Of a stretch of 64,000 nt of DNA, positions 42,021 to 51,516 are shown one piece after another. The DNA is taken from positions 4,480,001 to 4,544,000 of the forward strand of contig NZ_CP120361.1 of NCBI RefSeq assembly GCF_029457495.1, in the 5' to 3' direction. Every line of letters starts with the position of its first letter. The first letter of the stretch is position 1. The notes beneath the pieces are model-generated. The model was not told the origin of the DNA. It saw only the letters and a program-made list of their open reading frames with translations, and did no database searches. The stretch comes from Chelativorans sp. AA-79. GTDB lineage: Bacteria > Pseudomonadota > Alphaproteobacteria > Rhizobiales > Rhizobiaceae. A program made the position numbers and the translations under genes.

Positions 42021-42686
42021 ATGCTCGAAAGGACCTCAGGCCGCGGTGCCATCGAGCGTCAGTCTCTTCACAGGGAGATCGTCAATCGCCTGCGCGACAT
42101 GATCATCGAGGGCGAGTTGCGGCCCGGCGAGCGCCTCTACGAAACTCAATTGGGCGAGGCGCTGGGGGTTTCCCGCACGCCGCTGCGCGAGGCTTTGAAA
42201 TCGCTTGCCAGCGAGGGGTTGGTGGAGCTCGTTCCAAGCCGCGGCGCGGTGGTGCGGAAATTCACGCCCAAGGACGTGAAGGACATGCTGGTCCTTATTC
42301 GCTCGATGGAGGAACTGGCCGCACGGCTCGCCTGCGCGGCAGCGAGTGACGAGCAGATTGCACAGCTCCGCGCTCTGCACAATCAGATGACCGCCCATTA
42401 CCGGGCGGGAGAGCGCATGGAATATTACAAGCTCAACCAGCAGATCCACAGCTCGATCGTCGCTCTCGCCGACAACCCCCACCTCGCCGCCTTCCATGAG
42501 ATTCTGCAGGCGCGGCTGAAGCGCGTGCGCTTCATCGGCCACGAGGGGCCGCAGAAGTGGGCTGCCGCCATGGCCGAACACGACGAGATCATGGCCGCGC
42601 TCGAAGCGCGCGACGCCGATCGCCTCGCGGGGGCGCTGGGACGCCATCTCGATAATGCCTGGCATCGCGTCGAGCAATCCGTCTAG
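42021..42686 (+). CDS. FadR-type GntR regulator (FCD domain) of the tetronate locus
   Basis: A 221-residue regulator with a winged helix (about 15-75, including LGEALGVSRTPLREALKSL) and an FCD effector domain with the metal-binding pattern NQQIHSSIVALADN and EHDEIMAAL. Start 42021 follows AGGTGG at good spacing; an ATG at 41976 would extend it by 15 residues. It is divergent from the PdxA-TTT-otn operon, and the palindrome between them is the likely binding site. Confidence 0.87.
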   Translation: MLERTSGRGAIERQSLHREIVNRLRDMIIEGELRPGERLYETQLGEALGVSRTPLREALKSLASEGLVELVPSRGAVVRKFTPKDVKDMLVLIRSMEELAARLACAAASDEQIAQLRALHNQMTAHYRAGERMEYYKLNQQIHSSIVALADNPHLAAFHEILQARLKRVRFIGHEGPQKWAAAMAEHDEIMAALEARDADRLAGALGRHLDNAWHRVEQSV

Positions 42687-42801
42687 CTGTAACGCTACGC
42701 GATAGTAATGCGAAATTCTTTCCTACATAAAATAAAATGAACTTTGTTTTGGCAACATGATCGTAAACTCATCCGCCTTAACTGGCGCATAAGACTTGGT
42801 T

Positions 42802-42830
42802 TTGACACCATTGACTTAGCCTTTTATTCA
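42802..42830 (+). promoter_or_regulatory. Putative promoter of the PQQ dehydrogenase operon
   Basis: TTGACA, a 17-base spacer and TATTCA lie in a 260-base, A+T-rich intergenic region and end about 120 bases before the small membrane gene. The rest of that intergenic region shows no coding potential. Confidence 0.5.
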
Positions 42831-42950
42831 CGAATCGGCAGCAGTTTCCTTCCCTAAACGCGGAGCATGGATGCCCGCTACCGGATTTTTCGGTGAGAAG
42901 CCGCGGAAGTGATTGGCCGGACGGCACTCCGCCTCGACAGGAGCAATATA

Positions 42951-43328
42951 ATGGCTCAGGGAATACGCATCGGCGCCGGACTCATCGCCCTGGGAGCCGC
43001 GGCAGGCCTGGCAATATCCATAGCAGCGTATCTTTCCCGCGGGAGCGGGATCAACGGCACCGAAGGCGCACTGCTGGTCATCGCCTCAAGTGCGGCGATC
43101 CTGGTTGCAGCCCTGGCGCTCGTCTTCAAGCCCGCCATGCACGGTCTATTACGCGGTGTCCTTCTCTTTCTCTTGTTCCTTGGAATTCTGGGAACAGGCG
43201 CCGCCGCCTATTTTCTTGCCAGCATCTGGCTTCAACTCGCGATGGCGGTCTGCCTGGTGGGCTGGCTCGCCGTCATCATCCGCCCGCGCGGACGGGCCCA
43301 TACCGTCAAAGAAGGAGCATCCGCATGA
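42951..43328 (+). CDS. Small four-helix membrane protein, anchor of the PQQ dehydrogenase
   Basis: A 125-residue integral membrane protein with four hydrophobic segments (about residues 5-28, 38-60, 66-88 and 91-110). AGGAGC precedes the ATG. It overlaps the PQQ dehydrogenase gene by ATGA. Membrane-bound quinoprotein glucose dehydrogenases normally carry a five-helix N-terminal domain on the same chain; here the membrane part appears to be a separate subunit that could anchor the enzyme and pass electrons to ubiquinone. Confidence 0.72.
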   Translation: MAQGIRIGAGLIALGAAAGLAISIAAYLSRGSGINGTEGALLVIASSAAILVAALALVFKPAMHGLLRGVLLFLLFLGILGTGAAAYFLASIWLQLAMAVCLVGWLAVIIRPRGRAHTVKEGASA

Positions 43329-45232
43329 TATCCATCCGTTCCTTCTGCTGCGGCTTGCTCCTGACGAGTGCGATCGGTCTTGCGACGGCAAATGCCGACG
43401 ATACCTGGGCAACGTTCAATGGCGACCTCAAAGCGCAAAAATATTCAACGGCGGAGCAGATCACGCCGGAGAATGCAGGGCGATTGAAAAAGGCCTGGGA
43501 GGTCCATACGGGCGACATGTCGAACGGCAGCGGCGACGTGCCGATGTCGGTGTGGTCGGCGACACCCCTGTTCGTGAACGATACGGTCTATGTCGGCACG
43601 CCCTTCTACAGGATCCTCGCCATCGAACCCGATACGGGCAAGGTGAAGTGGACTTATGACAGCAAAGCCGTCCTGAAGGCGCTCACCCAACCCGATCTCA
43701 AGAATCGCGGCGTCGCCTACTGGGAGGCGGAAAGCCCGCTGCCGGGCCAGAGCTGCCAGAAACGCATCTATATCGGCACCATGGATGCGAAGCTTCACGC
43801 GGTCGACGCCGATACCGGCACGCCCTGCGCGGATTTCGGGAAAGACGGCGTCCTCGACATCAACGCCTGGAACACCACCAACAACAAATGGCCGCTCTCC
43901 ATCCTCCAGCCGCCGACCGTCTACAAGGACAAGCTCTTCATCGGCTGGGCGGGCAAGGACTGGGTGGAAAGCGAAGCACCGCCCGGGACCATCTTTGCTG
44001 TCGACGCCAGGACCGGCAAGCTCGAATGGACCTTCGATTCCATTCCGCGGGAGATGCGGGCCAAGACAGGCACGGCCAATGTCTGGGCCAGCATGTCCAT
44101 CGATCCGGACCGCAACATACTGTATCTCCCGATCAGTTCCCCGAGCCCGAATTTCTACGGCGGCAACCGCCTCGACCCCATACCGCTCGCCACCTCGGTG
44201 ACGGCGCTGGACACGGAGACCGGGCAGGTCATCTGGAGCCGGCAATTGGTGCACCACGATATCTGGGACCTGGACACCAACGCGCCGCCTACGCTGGTCG
44301 ACATTGAAAAGGACGGGCGGCTCATCCCCGCTCTCGTGCAGACCTCGAAGCAGGGCTTCCTCTACGTGCTGAACCGCTATACCGGCGAGCCGGTCTATCC
44401 GATCGAGGAGCGTCCGGTCCCGGTCTCCGACGTGGAGGGCGAGGTGGCGGCCAAGACGCAGCCCTTCGTCGACCGGCCGCAGCCGTTGGTTCGCCCCGAA
44501 TGGCCGGGCGTGTTCTGGCTCGCCGATGCGCTGAGCTTCGGCTATTGCAGCCGCAAGGCGAAGGAACTCCGCTATGACGGCCACTTCACGCCGCCGAGCC
44601 TGAAAGGCACGCTTGTCTACCCCCCGACGACCGGCGGCGTGGAATGGGGCGGCGGCGCGGTGGATCCGGAAAGCCAGACTTTCGTGGTCAATCACTCCCA
44701 TGTGGTGCAAATCTACCAGCTGGTCCGCCGAGACGACTACAACAAGGATACCAGCGACGGTGCGGACAAGAGCGGCGGCTTTTTCCCCATGCGGGACAGC
44801 CCCTATGGCTTCCGCCTTTCGAACTTTCTCAATCCGCTCGGCATGCCCTGCTGGAACCCGCCATACGGCGAGCTTTCCGCCTATGACCTGAAGACGGGCG
44901 ACCTCTTGTGGCAGAAGCCGCTGGGTGCGGTCCAGAAATGGGGCTTCTACATGCCCGATTCCTGGGGCTCGGTGACGATCGGTGCGCCCGTCGTGACCAA
45001 GGGCGGGGTCGTCTTCATCGGCGCTTCCATGGACTCCAAGGTCCGCGCGATGGACATGAAGACGGGAGATGTTCTGTGGAAGGCGCAGGTCGATGCGCCG
45101 GCGGTGGCAATGCCCGCAGTCTACACCTACAAGGGCAAGCAATATGTCGTCTTCGTCGCCGGCGGCAACTCCATCCTGACGCCGCGCGTCGGCGACCAGG
45201 TGATCGCCTTCACCCTGCCGGACGGAAACTGA
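43325..45232 (+). CDS. PQQ-dependent dehydrogenase (glucose/quinate dehydrogenase family)
   Basis: A 635-residue quinoprotein with a signal peptide (about 1-24, ending ANA). It is an eight-bladed propeller with repeated tryptophan-docking segments (ALDTETGQVIWS, AYDLKTGDLLWQ, AMDMKTGDVLWK) and HHDIWDLD at about 312-319, the PQQ and calcium region of GDH/QuiA enzymes. It starts at the ATG overlapping the anchor gene; the frame stays open upstream, but that region belongs to the anchor gene in another frame. It oxidises a sugar or polyol in the periplasm; the substrate is not determined. No PQQ synthesis genes are in the window. Confidence 0.87.
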   Translation: MISIRSFCCGLLLTSAIGLATANADDTWATFNGDLKAQKYSTAEQITPENAGRLKKAWEVHTGDMSNGSGDVPMSVWSATPLFVNDTVYVGTPFYRILAIEPDTGKVKWTYDSKAVLKALTQPDLKNRGVAYWEAESPLPGQSCQKRIYIGTMDAKLHAVDADTGTPCADFGKDGVLDINAWNTTNNKWPLSILQPPTVYKDKLFIGWAGKDWVESEAPPGTIFAVDARTGKLEWTFDSIPREMRAKTGTANVWASMSIDPDRNILYLPISSPSPNFYGGNRLDPIPLATSVTALDTETGQVIWSRQLVHHDIWDLDTNAPPTLVDIEKDGRLIPALVQTSKQGFLYVLNRYTGEPVYPIEERPVPVSDVEGEVAAKTQPFVDRPQPLVRPEWPGVFWLADALSFGYCSRKAKELRYDGHFTPPSLKGTLVYPPTTGGVEWGGGAVDPESQTFVVNHSHVVQIYQLVRRDDYNKDTSDGADKSGGFFPMRDSPYGFRLSNFLNPLGMPCWNPPYGELSAYDLKTGDLLWQKPLGAVQKWGFYMPDSWGSVTIGAPVVTKGGVVFIGASMDSKVRAMDMKTGDVLWKAQVDAPAVAMPAVYTYKGKQYVVFVAGGNSILTPRVGDQVIAFTLPDGN

Positions 45233-45347
45233 CGGCGGAAATTGCGGTCCGCCTATCCGGCTCGTCCTCTCGGCGGGCCGGGTGAAGCGTGTATCGAGCG
45301 GTCGATATACGCGGCCGCCGGAAGGCAGCACCCTCCGCCTTGCTGGT

Positions 45348-45824
45348 CTATTTGCGATCCACCGCGCCGACATCGAGGAGCGGCGAGGCGTCGATGGTGC
45401 CCGCATTGAGCATGGCCCCGACCTTTTCCAGCGCCGCGATGATCATGGCCTGCTCCCAATCGGGCAGCGCTTCGAACTGCTCCGAGAATATGCGCTGCAG
45501 AGGGTCCGGCGCAGCCTCCAGCATCTGCTTGCCCGCCTCGGTCGCCGCTACCCAGACGATGCGGCGGTCTCGCTCACCGCGCGTGCGGGTGACGAGACCC
45601 CTCGCCTCCAGCTTGTCCACCAGCGCGGTGGCCGTGGCCTGTCCCACGCCGGCCGTGCCGGCAATGTCCTTCGGCGTTGCGCGGCCTGCCGCCGCAACGA
45701 TCTCAAGGACAATGAGCTGCGGTGTGGTCAGACCCGTGGCACGGGCCAGAATGCGGGCGTTGAGCTCCGTCGCCCGCAGAATGCGTCGGAGTGCGATGAG
45801 ACTTGTCTGGGTACGGTTTTCCAT
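45348..45824 (-). CDS. ectR: MarR-family regulator of ectoine genes
   Basis: A 158-residue MarR protein with the winged helix ATPKDIAGTAGVGQATATALVDKLEARGLVTR and the wing RGERDRR. It is divergent from ectA, the same position as EctR1 repressors of methylotrophs and other halotolerant bacteria. It probably binds the 190-base intergenic region, which contains a 33-base inverted repeat, and relieves repression under osmotic stress. Confidence 0.82.
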   Translation of the reverse strand: MENRTQTSLIALRRILRATELNARILARATGLTTPQLIVLEIVAAAGRATPKDIAGTAGVGQATATALVDKLEARGLVTRTRGERDRRIVWVAATEAGKQMLEAAPDPLQRIFSEQFEALPDWEQAMIIAALEKVGAMLNAGTIDASPLLDVGAVDRK

Positions 45825-45880
45825 GCAGCACGGCTTTGCCCGAGGATCATCAACTCCTTTGATAGCAGAAAAAATATGAT

Positions 45881-45913
45881 TTGATTAGCGAAGGAATTAT
45901 CACGCTGAATCAA
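45881..45913. promoter_or_regulatory. Long inverted repeat between ectR and ectA
   Basis: TTGATT (45881) and AATCAA (ending 45913) with inner GCG and CGC form an imperfect inverted repeat around an A+T-rich centre. Its position 52 bases upstream of the putative ectA promoter fits a MarR-type operator. Confidence 0.4.
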
Positions 45914-45964
45914 CCAGAACGCTGCATTTTGCCGCCTCTTGCACATAAAAATTTCCTTTTCCTG

Positions 45965-45992
45965 TTGAAAAATCCTTCGCCAATCGTAATAT
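45965..45992 (+). promoter_or_regulatory. Putative ectA promoter
   Basis: TTGAAA, a 16-base spacer and TAATAT lie 26 bases before the ectA start. The match to a housekeeping promoter is good. Confidence 0.48.
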
Positions 45993-46017
45993 CCGTCCGC
46001 ATCAGGAGAGGAGATCA

Positions 46018-46557
46018 ATGTCTAGCAGCAATATTCAACTTGTCCGAAAACGATCGAATGAAATTGCCTTCCGCACGCCCCGCACGGAAGACGGCGCGGA
46101 CGTCTGGCGCCTGATCAAGTCCTGCGAGCCCCTCGACGAGAATTCCCTCTACTGCAACCTGCTCCAGTGCGACCATTTCGGCGACACATGCGTGGCCGCC
46201 GAGCGCGATGGCGCCATTGTCGGCTGGATTTCCGCCTATCTCATGCCCGACGACCCGCAGACCCTGTTCGTCTGGCAGGTCGCGGTCGACGAGAGCGCCC
46301 AGGGTCAGGGCGTCGCGAAGAAGATGCTTCGCGAACTCATGAAACGAGATGCCTGTGCGCAGGTGCGCCGGCTCAAGACCACCATCACCTCGGACAACGC
46401 GGCGAGCTGGGCATTGTTCAGATCCTTCGCACGCGGCCAGGGCGCGGAGCTCGCGAGCGAGCCCTATTTCCGCAAGAACGAGCATTTCGACGGCGAGCAC
46501 GCCACCGAGCACATGGTGACCATCGTGCTCCCAGAGGAGGCGCGGAGCGCGGCCTGA
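46018..46557 (+). CDS. ectA: L-2,4-diaminobutyrate acetyltransferase
   Basis: A 179-residue GNAT acetyltransferase making N4-acetyl-2,4-diaminobutyrate, the second step of ectoine synthesis. The acetyl-CoA loop reads VDESAQGQGVAKKML (about residues 90-104), and TPRTEDGADVWRLIKSCEPLDENSLY near the N terminus is typical of EctA. AGGAGAGGAG precedes the ATG. First gene of the ectABCD-ask operon. Confidence 0.94.
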   Translation: MSSSNIQLVRKRSNEIAFRTPRTEDGADVWRLIKSCEPLDENSLYCNLLQCDHFGDTCVAAERDGAIVGWISAYLMPDDPQTLFVWQVAVDESAQGQGVAKKMLRELMKRDACAQVRRLKTTITSDNAASWALFRSFARGQGAELASEPYFRKNEHFDGEHATEHMVTIVLPEEARSAA

Positions 46558-46609
46558 GAAAGGCCGGGATGCAACGCAGCCCCGAAACAACCAATCCGAA
46601 GGGAAGACC

Positions 46610-47896
46610 ATGACCACCGTACCAACGGACGAGAAAGCCATCTTTGAACGGCGCGAGTCGGCGGCGCGCAGCTACTGCCGCAGCTTTCCGGTCGTCTTCG
46701 AGAAGGCGCAAGGCGCCGTGCTGACCGGGAGCGACGGCCGCGACTATATCGATTTCCTGGCCGGCTGTTCCTCTCTGAACTACGGCCACAACGATCCCGA
46801 CATGAAGGCGGCGCTCGTCGACTATATCGCCGGAGACGGCGTGGCGCACGGGCTGGATATGCACACCGGCGCCAAGGCCCGCTTCCTCGAAGCCTTCGAG
46901 CGCATCATCCTGCAGCCGCGCCGGATGGACCATCGCGTCATGTTCATGGGGCCGACAGGGGCGAACGCCGTGGAGGCGGCCTTGAAGCTCGCCCGCAAGG
47001 TGACCGGGCGGAGCAATGTGATAGCCTTCACCAACGGCTTTCATGGCGTCACCCTCGGCGCGCTCGCCGCGACCGGCAACGGCTATCACCGCGCCGGTGC
47101 CGGCCTGCCGCTTTCGGGCGTGACCCGCATGCCTTTCGAAGGGGCGATGGGCGACCTCGACACCGCCGACCTCCTGAACCGCATGCTCGCGGAACCCTCG
47201 AGCGGTATCGAGCCGCCAGCAGCCGTCATCCTGGAGACCGTACAGGGCGAAGGCGGCCTCAACGCCGCCTCGCGCGAGTGGGTACGCCGCATCGCCGAGA
47301 TCGCGCGCAACCATGGCGCACTGCTGATCGTCGACGACATCCAGGCCGGCTGCGGCCGCACGGGCCATTTCTTCTCCTTCGAGGAGATGGGGATCGAGCC
47401 GGACATCGTGACCATGGCGAAATCACTCTCGGGCTTCGGCCTGCCGTTCGCCGCGCTGCTGGTGAAGCAGGAATATGACGTTTTCGGACCGGCCGAGCAC
47501 AACGGCACGTTCCGCGGCAACAATCACGCCTTCGTCACAGCGCGCGTGGCGCTTGAAAAATTCTGGGCCGACAGCACGCTCCAGGAAGTGGTGATCCGGC
47601 GCGGAGCCTATCTCAAGTCGCGCCTGGAAAAGATCGCCGGCCAGCTTCCCGGCACCCGCCTCAAGGGGCGCGGCATGATGCTGGGCATCGATGTCGGTTC
47701 CGGCGAACTTGCGGAACGGATCTGCGCGCGCTGCTTCGAGGACGGCCTCGTCATCGAGACGTCAGGCGCGCATGACGAAGTGGTGAAGGTGCTGGCGCCG
47801 CTCACCATCGACGAGGAGACCTTCGCCCGGGGCCTGGACATCCTGGAGCGGGCCGTGAGCGAGATCGCCCAATCCACCAAGATCGCAGCGGAGTGA
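46610..47896 (+). CDS. ectB: L-2,4-diaminobutyrate aminotransferase
   Basis: A 428-residue class III PLP aminotransferase that converts aspartate semialdehyde and glutamate to diaminobutyrate. [13 protein letters not shown] holds the PLP-interacting Asp, and the Schiff-base Lys lies in [13 protein letters not shown] (about residue 270). [10 protein letters not shown] is the family signature. It follows ectA after 52 bases and ends 5 bases before ectC. Confidence 0.95.
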   Translation: MTTVPTDEKAIFERRESAARSYCRSFPVVFEKAQGAVLTGSDGRDYIDFLAGCSSLNYGHNDPDMKAALVDYIAGDGVAHGLDMHTGAKARFLEAFERIILQPRRMDHRVMFMGPTGANAVEAALKLARKVTGRSNVIAFTNGFHGVTLGALAATGNGYHRAGAGLPLSGVTRMPFEGAMGDLDTADLLNRMLAEPSSGIEPPAAVILETVQGEGGLNAASREWVRRIAEIARNHGALLIVDDIQAGCGRTGHFFSFEEMGIEPDIVTMAKSLSGFGLPFAALLVKQEYDVFGPAEHNGTFRGNNHAFVTARVALEKFWADSTLQEVVIRRGAYLKSRLEKIAGQLPGTRLKGRGMMLGIDVGSGELAERICARCFEDGLVIETSGAHDEVVKVLAPLTIDEETFARGLDILERAVSEIAQSTKIAAE

Positions 47897-47901
47897 TACC
47901 C

Positions 47902-48300
47902 ATGATCGTACGCGACCTGAACGAGGCCAAGAATACCGACCGTCACGTCTTCTCGAATGGCTGGGACAGCGTCCGGCTGCTCCTGAAGTCCGACGGCATG
48001 GGTTTCAGCTTCCACATCACCACGATCCATGCGGGTGCGGAACTGCCGATGCACTACAAGAACCACCTGGAGTGCGTCTATTGCGTGGACGGCACCGGGA
48101 CGATCGAGGACTGCGCCACCGGCGAGATCCACGGGATCCGCCCCGGCGTCGTCTACGCGCTCGACAACCACGACAAGCACATCCTGCGCTGCGACGCGGA
48201 CAAGCCGATGATCATGGCCTGCGTCTTCAACCCGCCCGTGACGGGCAACGAGGTGCACCAGGACGACGGCTCCTACGCACTGGAGGCCGAGCAGGCGTGA
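47902..48300 (+). CDS. ectC: L-ectoine synthase
   Basis: A 132-residue cupin that cyclises N-acetyldiaminobutyrate to ectoine. It begins [16 protein letters not shown], as in other EctC proteins, and has [19 protein letters not shown] and [12 protein letters not shown] with the metal-binding Glu, Tyr and His. I set the start at 47902 (GGAG upstream); a GTG at 47893 overlapping ectB is possible. Confidence 0.95.
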   Translation: MIVRDLNEAKNTDRHVFSNGWDSVRLLLKSDGMGFSFHITTIHAGAELPMHYKNHLECVYCVDGTGTIEDCATGEIHGIRPGVVYALDNHDKHILRCDADKPMIMACVFNPPVTGNEVHQDDGSYALEAEQA

Positions 48301-48342
48301 CTTCGTCCGCCTGCGCAAACCGAAAGAAGAAGGAGAAAAAGA

Positions 48343-49275
48343 ATGTCTGCAATCACCGAGACCCTCGAGCGAGGACAGGACCCCTATCCGAGCCGCCTGC
48401 CCGAGGAGCGCTGGCTGCCGCGCCAGGACAAGACCGTGTGGAGCCAGTGGCGCCCCGACGCGCCGCTGACGGCGCAGCAGGCCGACCAGTTCGACCGTGA
48501 CGGCTTCATCGTGCTCGAGAACCTCTTCTCCGAGGAGGAGGTGAAGGCGCTTATGGCCGAGTCGGCGGCGCTGCGCGGCGGCGAGCGCGACCTGGAGGAA
48601 GGCAGCGTCATCACCGAGCCCAACTCGGAGGAAGTGCGCACCGTCTTCAAGCTGCCGGAGCAGAGCCCGCTTTTCAACCGGCTCGCGCGCGACCGCCGCA
48701 TCGCCGGCATCACCAGCTTCCTGCTGGGCGACGATGTCTACATCCACCAGTCGCGCCTCAACTACAAGCCGGGCTTCAACGGCAAGGAGTTCTACTGGCA
48801 CTCCGATTTCGAGACCTGGCACGCCGAGGACGGCATGCCGCGCATGCGCGCCGTCTCCGCCTCGCTGCTCCTGACCGACAACGACGCGCTCAACGGCGCA
48901 CTGATGCTGATGCCGGGCTCGCACAAGCACTTCATCGCCTGTGCCGGCGAGACGCCCGAGGACAACCACAAGAACTCGCTCAAGAAGCAGGAAGTCGGCG
49001 TGCCGTCGCATGACGCGCTGACGAAGCTTGCCGCCGAGCACGGGATCACCGCAGCCACCGGCAAGGCGGGCACGCTCGTGCTGTTCGACTGCAACACGAT
49101 GCACGGCTCCAACGGCAATATCACCCCGTTCTCCCGTTCGAACGCCTTCTTCGTGTTCAACGCCATGTCGAACCAGTTGGTCGAGCCGTTCGGCGCCAAG
49201 AAGCCGCGGCCCGACTTCCTGGCCCAGCGGGGCGAGGCGAAGGCGCTCGATATCGCATCCGGCAAGCTGGTCTGA
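48343..49275 (+). CDS. ectD: Ectoine 5-hydroxylase
   Basis: A 310-residue non-heme iron, 2-oxoglutarate-dependent dioxygenase of the PhyH family that makes 5-hydroxyectoine. The iron ligands His and Asp are in FYWHSDFETWHAEDGMP (about residues 146-162), the EctD signature, and the distal His is in NTMHGSNGN. AGAAGGAGAAAAAG precedes the ATG. Its presence means the strain makes hydroxyectoine as well, useful under heat and desiccation. Confidence 0.95.
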   Translation: MSAITETLERGQDPYPSRLPEERWLPRQDKTVWSQWRPDAPLTAQQADQFDRDGFIVLENLFSEEEVKALMAESAALRGGERDLEEGSVITEPNSEEVRTVFKLPEQSPLFNRLARDRRIAGITSFLLGDDVYIHQSRLNYKPGFNGKEFYWHSDFETWHAEDGMPRMRAVSASLLLTDNDALNGALMLMPGSHKHFIACAGETPEDNHKNSLKKQEVGVPSHDALTKLAAEHGITAATGKAGTLVLFDCNTMHGSNGNITPFSRSNAFFVFNAMSNQLVEPFGAKKPRPDFLAQRGEAKALDIASGKLV

Positions 49276-49297
49276 CGCGGAGGCGAAGGCTTAAACC

Positions 49298-50800
49298 ATG
49301 ACAGGACCGAAAGAAGCAGGCGCCGCGGCGAGCCGCGGCGCACCGCTGGCCGCGCGCCCCGGCCACACGGTCGAGAAGATCGGCGGCACATCCATGAGCC
49401 GGGCGCGCGAGCTCATCGACACGATCCTGGTCGGAGAACGCAAAGGCGAGGAGCTCTATCGGCGTGCCTTCGTGGTCTCGGCCTTCGGCGGCATCACGGA
49501 CAAGCTGCTGGAGCACAAGAAGTCCGGCAAGCCCGGCGTCTATGCGCTCTTTGCGCAGGCCGACAACGAGCACGGCTGGATGGATGCGTTGAGCGAGGTG
49601 AACCGCGCCATGCGCGACATCAACGCCGACATGTTCGATCATCCGGGCGACAGGCATGCGGCCGACGATTTCGTGCGCGAGCGCATCGAGGGCGCCCGCG
49701 GCTGCCTAATCGACCTGCAGCGCCTGTGCTCCTACGGCCATTTTCAGTTGGTCGAGCACATGCAGACCATCCGTGAGATGCTCTCGGCCTTGGGCGAAGC
49801 CCATTCCGCGAACAATCTCGCGCTGCTCCTGCGCCGCCACGGCGTGAATGCCCGCTTCCTCGACCTCACCGGGTGGCGCGACGAAAGCCAGCCGGATCTG
49901 CAGGAACGCATCGAAACGGCTTTCGCCGAGGTGGACCTTTCGCGCGAGCTGCCCATCGTCACCGGCTACGCCCAGTGCCGGGAGGGATTGATGCGCGAGT
50001 TCGATCGCGGCTATTCGGAGGTCACCTTCGCCACCATCGCAGCGCTCACGGGCGCGCGAGAGGCGATCATCCACAAAGAATTCCACCTCTCGAGCGCCGA
50101 TCCGCGCCTCGTGGGCCAAGGAAAGGTGCGCAAGATCGGACGCACCAACTACGACGTGGCCGACCAGCTCTCCAATATGGGCATGGAGGCGATCCACCCG
50201 AAAGCGGCCAAGAAGCTGCGCCAGGCGGGTGTGCCGCTGCGCGTCGCCAACGCCTTCGAGCCGCACGACCCGGGCACGCTGATCGATACCGAGCCCGCAG
50301 GCACTCCAGGCGTCGAGATGATCACCGGCCTGCCCGTCACCAGCCTTGAGCTGTTCGAGCAGGACATGGTGGGTGTGAAGGGCTATGATGCGGCCATCCT
50401 GGACGTGCTCACACGCCATCGCGTCCGGATCGTCTCCAAGGTCTCCAACGCCAACGCCATCGTCCATTATGTGGAGGCGCCGCTGAAGGCGGTCCGGCGC
50501 GTGGAGAGGGATCTTGCCGAATGTTACCCCTCCGCCAGCATCACCACGCGCCGCGCCGGCATGGTGTCCGTCATCGGCCGCGAGCTCAAGGGGCTCGGGG
50601 TTATGCTGAAGGGCCTCACGGCGCTCGCCGATGCCGGCATCGAGCCTCTGGCGACGCAAGAGACCGGCCGGGGCGTCGACGTCCAGTTCCTGGTCGCCAG
50701 CGAGGAGAGGGAAATGGCGGTCAAGATCCTGCACCGCGCCTTCGTCGAGACCGCGAAGCCCCCGCTTCGTGTGGAGACCAGGCTTCCGCTGGCAAGCTGA
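49298..50800 (+). CDS. ask: Ectoine-specific aspartokinase
   Basis: A 500-residue aspartokinase of the Ask_Ect group. The kinase motif is VEKIGGTSMSRARELIDT (about residues 26-43), with HKEFHLSSADPR in the catalytic core and two ACT regions at the C terminus. The dedicated kinase supplies aspartyl phosphate for diaminobutyrate and is expected to escape the feedback inhibition of the general enzyme. It is the last gene of the ect operon and converges with the methyltransferase (3-base gap). Confidence 0.93.
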   Translation: MTGPKEAGAAASRGAPLAARPGHTVEKIGGTSMSRARELIDTILVGERKGEELYRRAFVVSAFGGITDKLLEHKKSGKPGVYALFAQADNEHGWMDALSEVNRAMRDINADMFDHPGDRHAADDFVRERIEGARGCLIDLQRLCSYGHFQLVEHMQTIREMLSALGEAHSANNLALLLRRHGVNARFLDLTGWRDESQPDLQERIETAFAEVDLSRELPIVTGYAQCREGLMREFDRGYSEVTFATIAALTGAREAIIHKEFHLSSADPRLVGQGKVRKIGRTNYDVADQLSNMGMEAIHPKAAKKLRQAGVPLRVANAFEPHDPGTLIDTEPAGTPGVEMITGLPVTSLELFEQDMVGVKGYDAAILDVLTRHRVRIVSKVSNANAIVHYVEAPLKAVRRVERDLAECYPSASITTRRAGMVSVIGRELKGLGVMLKGLTALADAGIEPLATQETGRGVDVQFLVASEEREMAVKILHRAFVETAKPPLRVETRLPLAS

Positions 50801-50803
50801 CGT

Positions 50804-51226
50804 TCAGTCCAGCGCAATTTCGCGCAGCGGATCGCCGCCGTCGATGAAGAGCCGCCCTCGCGGCCCCAGCACCGCGGCGATCCGGCGTCTGGCGCGCCGT
50901 CCGGCCTCCGGATGGCGGCCATCCAGTGCGCCGACGCGTATGGCAACGGCAAGATCATAGGGCTGCTCGCCGGCTTCGAGTTCCAAATCCTCGGCGGCGA
51001 TCTGGCGCAGGCTCAATCTGCCGGATGCGACTTCATCCCGCGACAGCATACGCGCCTGCGCGATCGCTTTTGCCGAGCGGTCGATCGCGAGGACATGGCC
51101 GTCGCCGATCCGGTGAGCGATCTCGCGGGCGAGCACTCCCGGCCCGCATCCGATCTCCAGCACGCGCATGCCTTCGCGCAAGGACAGCGCATCCGCGATG
51201 GCAAGAAGCCGTAGCGAGAGGGCCAT
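50804..51226 (-). CDS. Small class I SAM-dependent methyltransferase
   Basis: A 140-residue protein with motif I VLEIGCGPGVLAREIA (about residues 22-37), motif II VLAIDRSAKAIAQA and AAEDLELE. This is short for a full methyltransferase; a frame extending to 51376 would add 50 residues without clear conservation. GGAAGAA precedes the chosen ATG. The substrate is unknown and the gene is not obviously linked to its neighbours. Confidence 0.65.
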   Translation of the reverse strand: MALSLRLLAIADALSLREGMRVLEIGCGPGVLAREIAHRIGDGHVLAIDRSAKAIAQARMLSRDEVASGRLSLRQIAAEDLELEAGEQPYDLAVAIRVGALDGRHPEAGRRARRRIAAVLGPRGRLFIDGGDPLREIALD

Positions 51227-51516
51227 GCTTTCTTCCGGTTCGATCCATTCTTCATACAGGCCGGGACGGCACCACCGCAGAATAGCCGGCGAAACCGCCT
51301 TTGCGCAGTCACAAAACGGAAATTCCCGGCCGGAAGCAAGCCGGCTGGGCCAGCCGGCCCAGCCGGTCGGAATCATCTGCCCAGTGCGGCGGGATGAGAC
51401 GTTTCAACATCGCTGCCGTCGGCGGAAATGGCGTATGCTCGGAACTGTAGAGGGTTTGTTAACCATACCGCCATAGCTCTTTGAATGAGAGCCATCGGGT
51501 AATTGGGGAAGATGAA

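Noticed and set aside
42893..43324. In-frame N-terminal extension of the PQQ dehydrogenase
   Set aside because: The extension is the out-of-frame reading of the small membrane gene; a proper ribosome site and signal peptide start at 43325.
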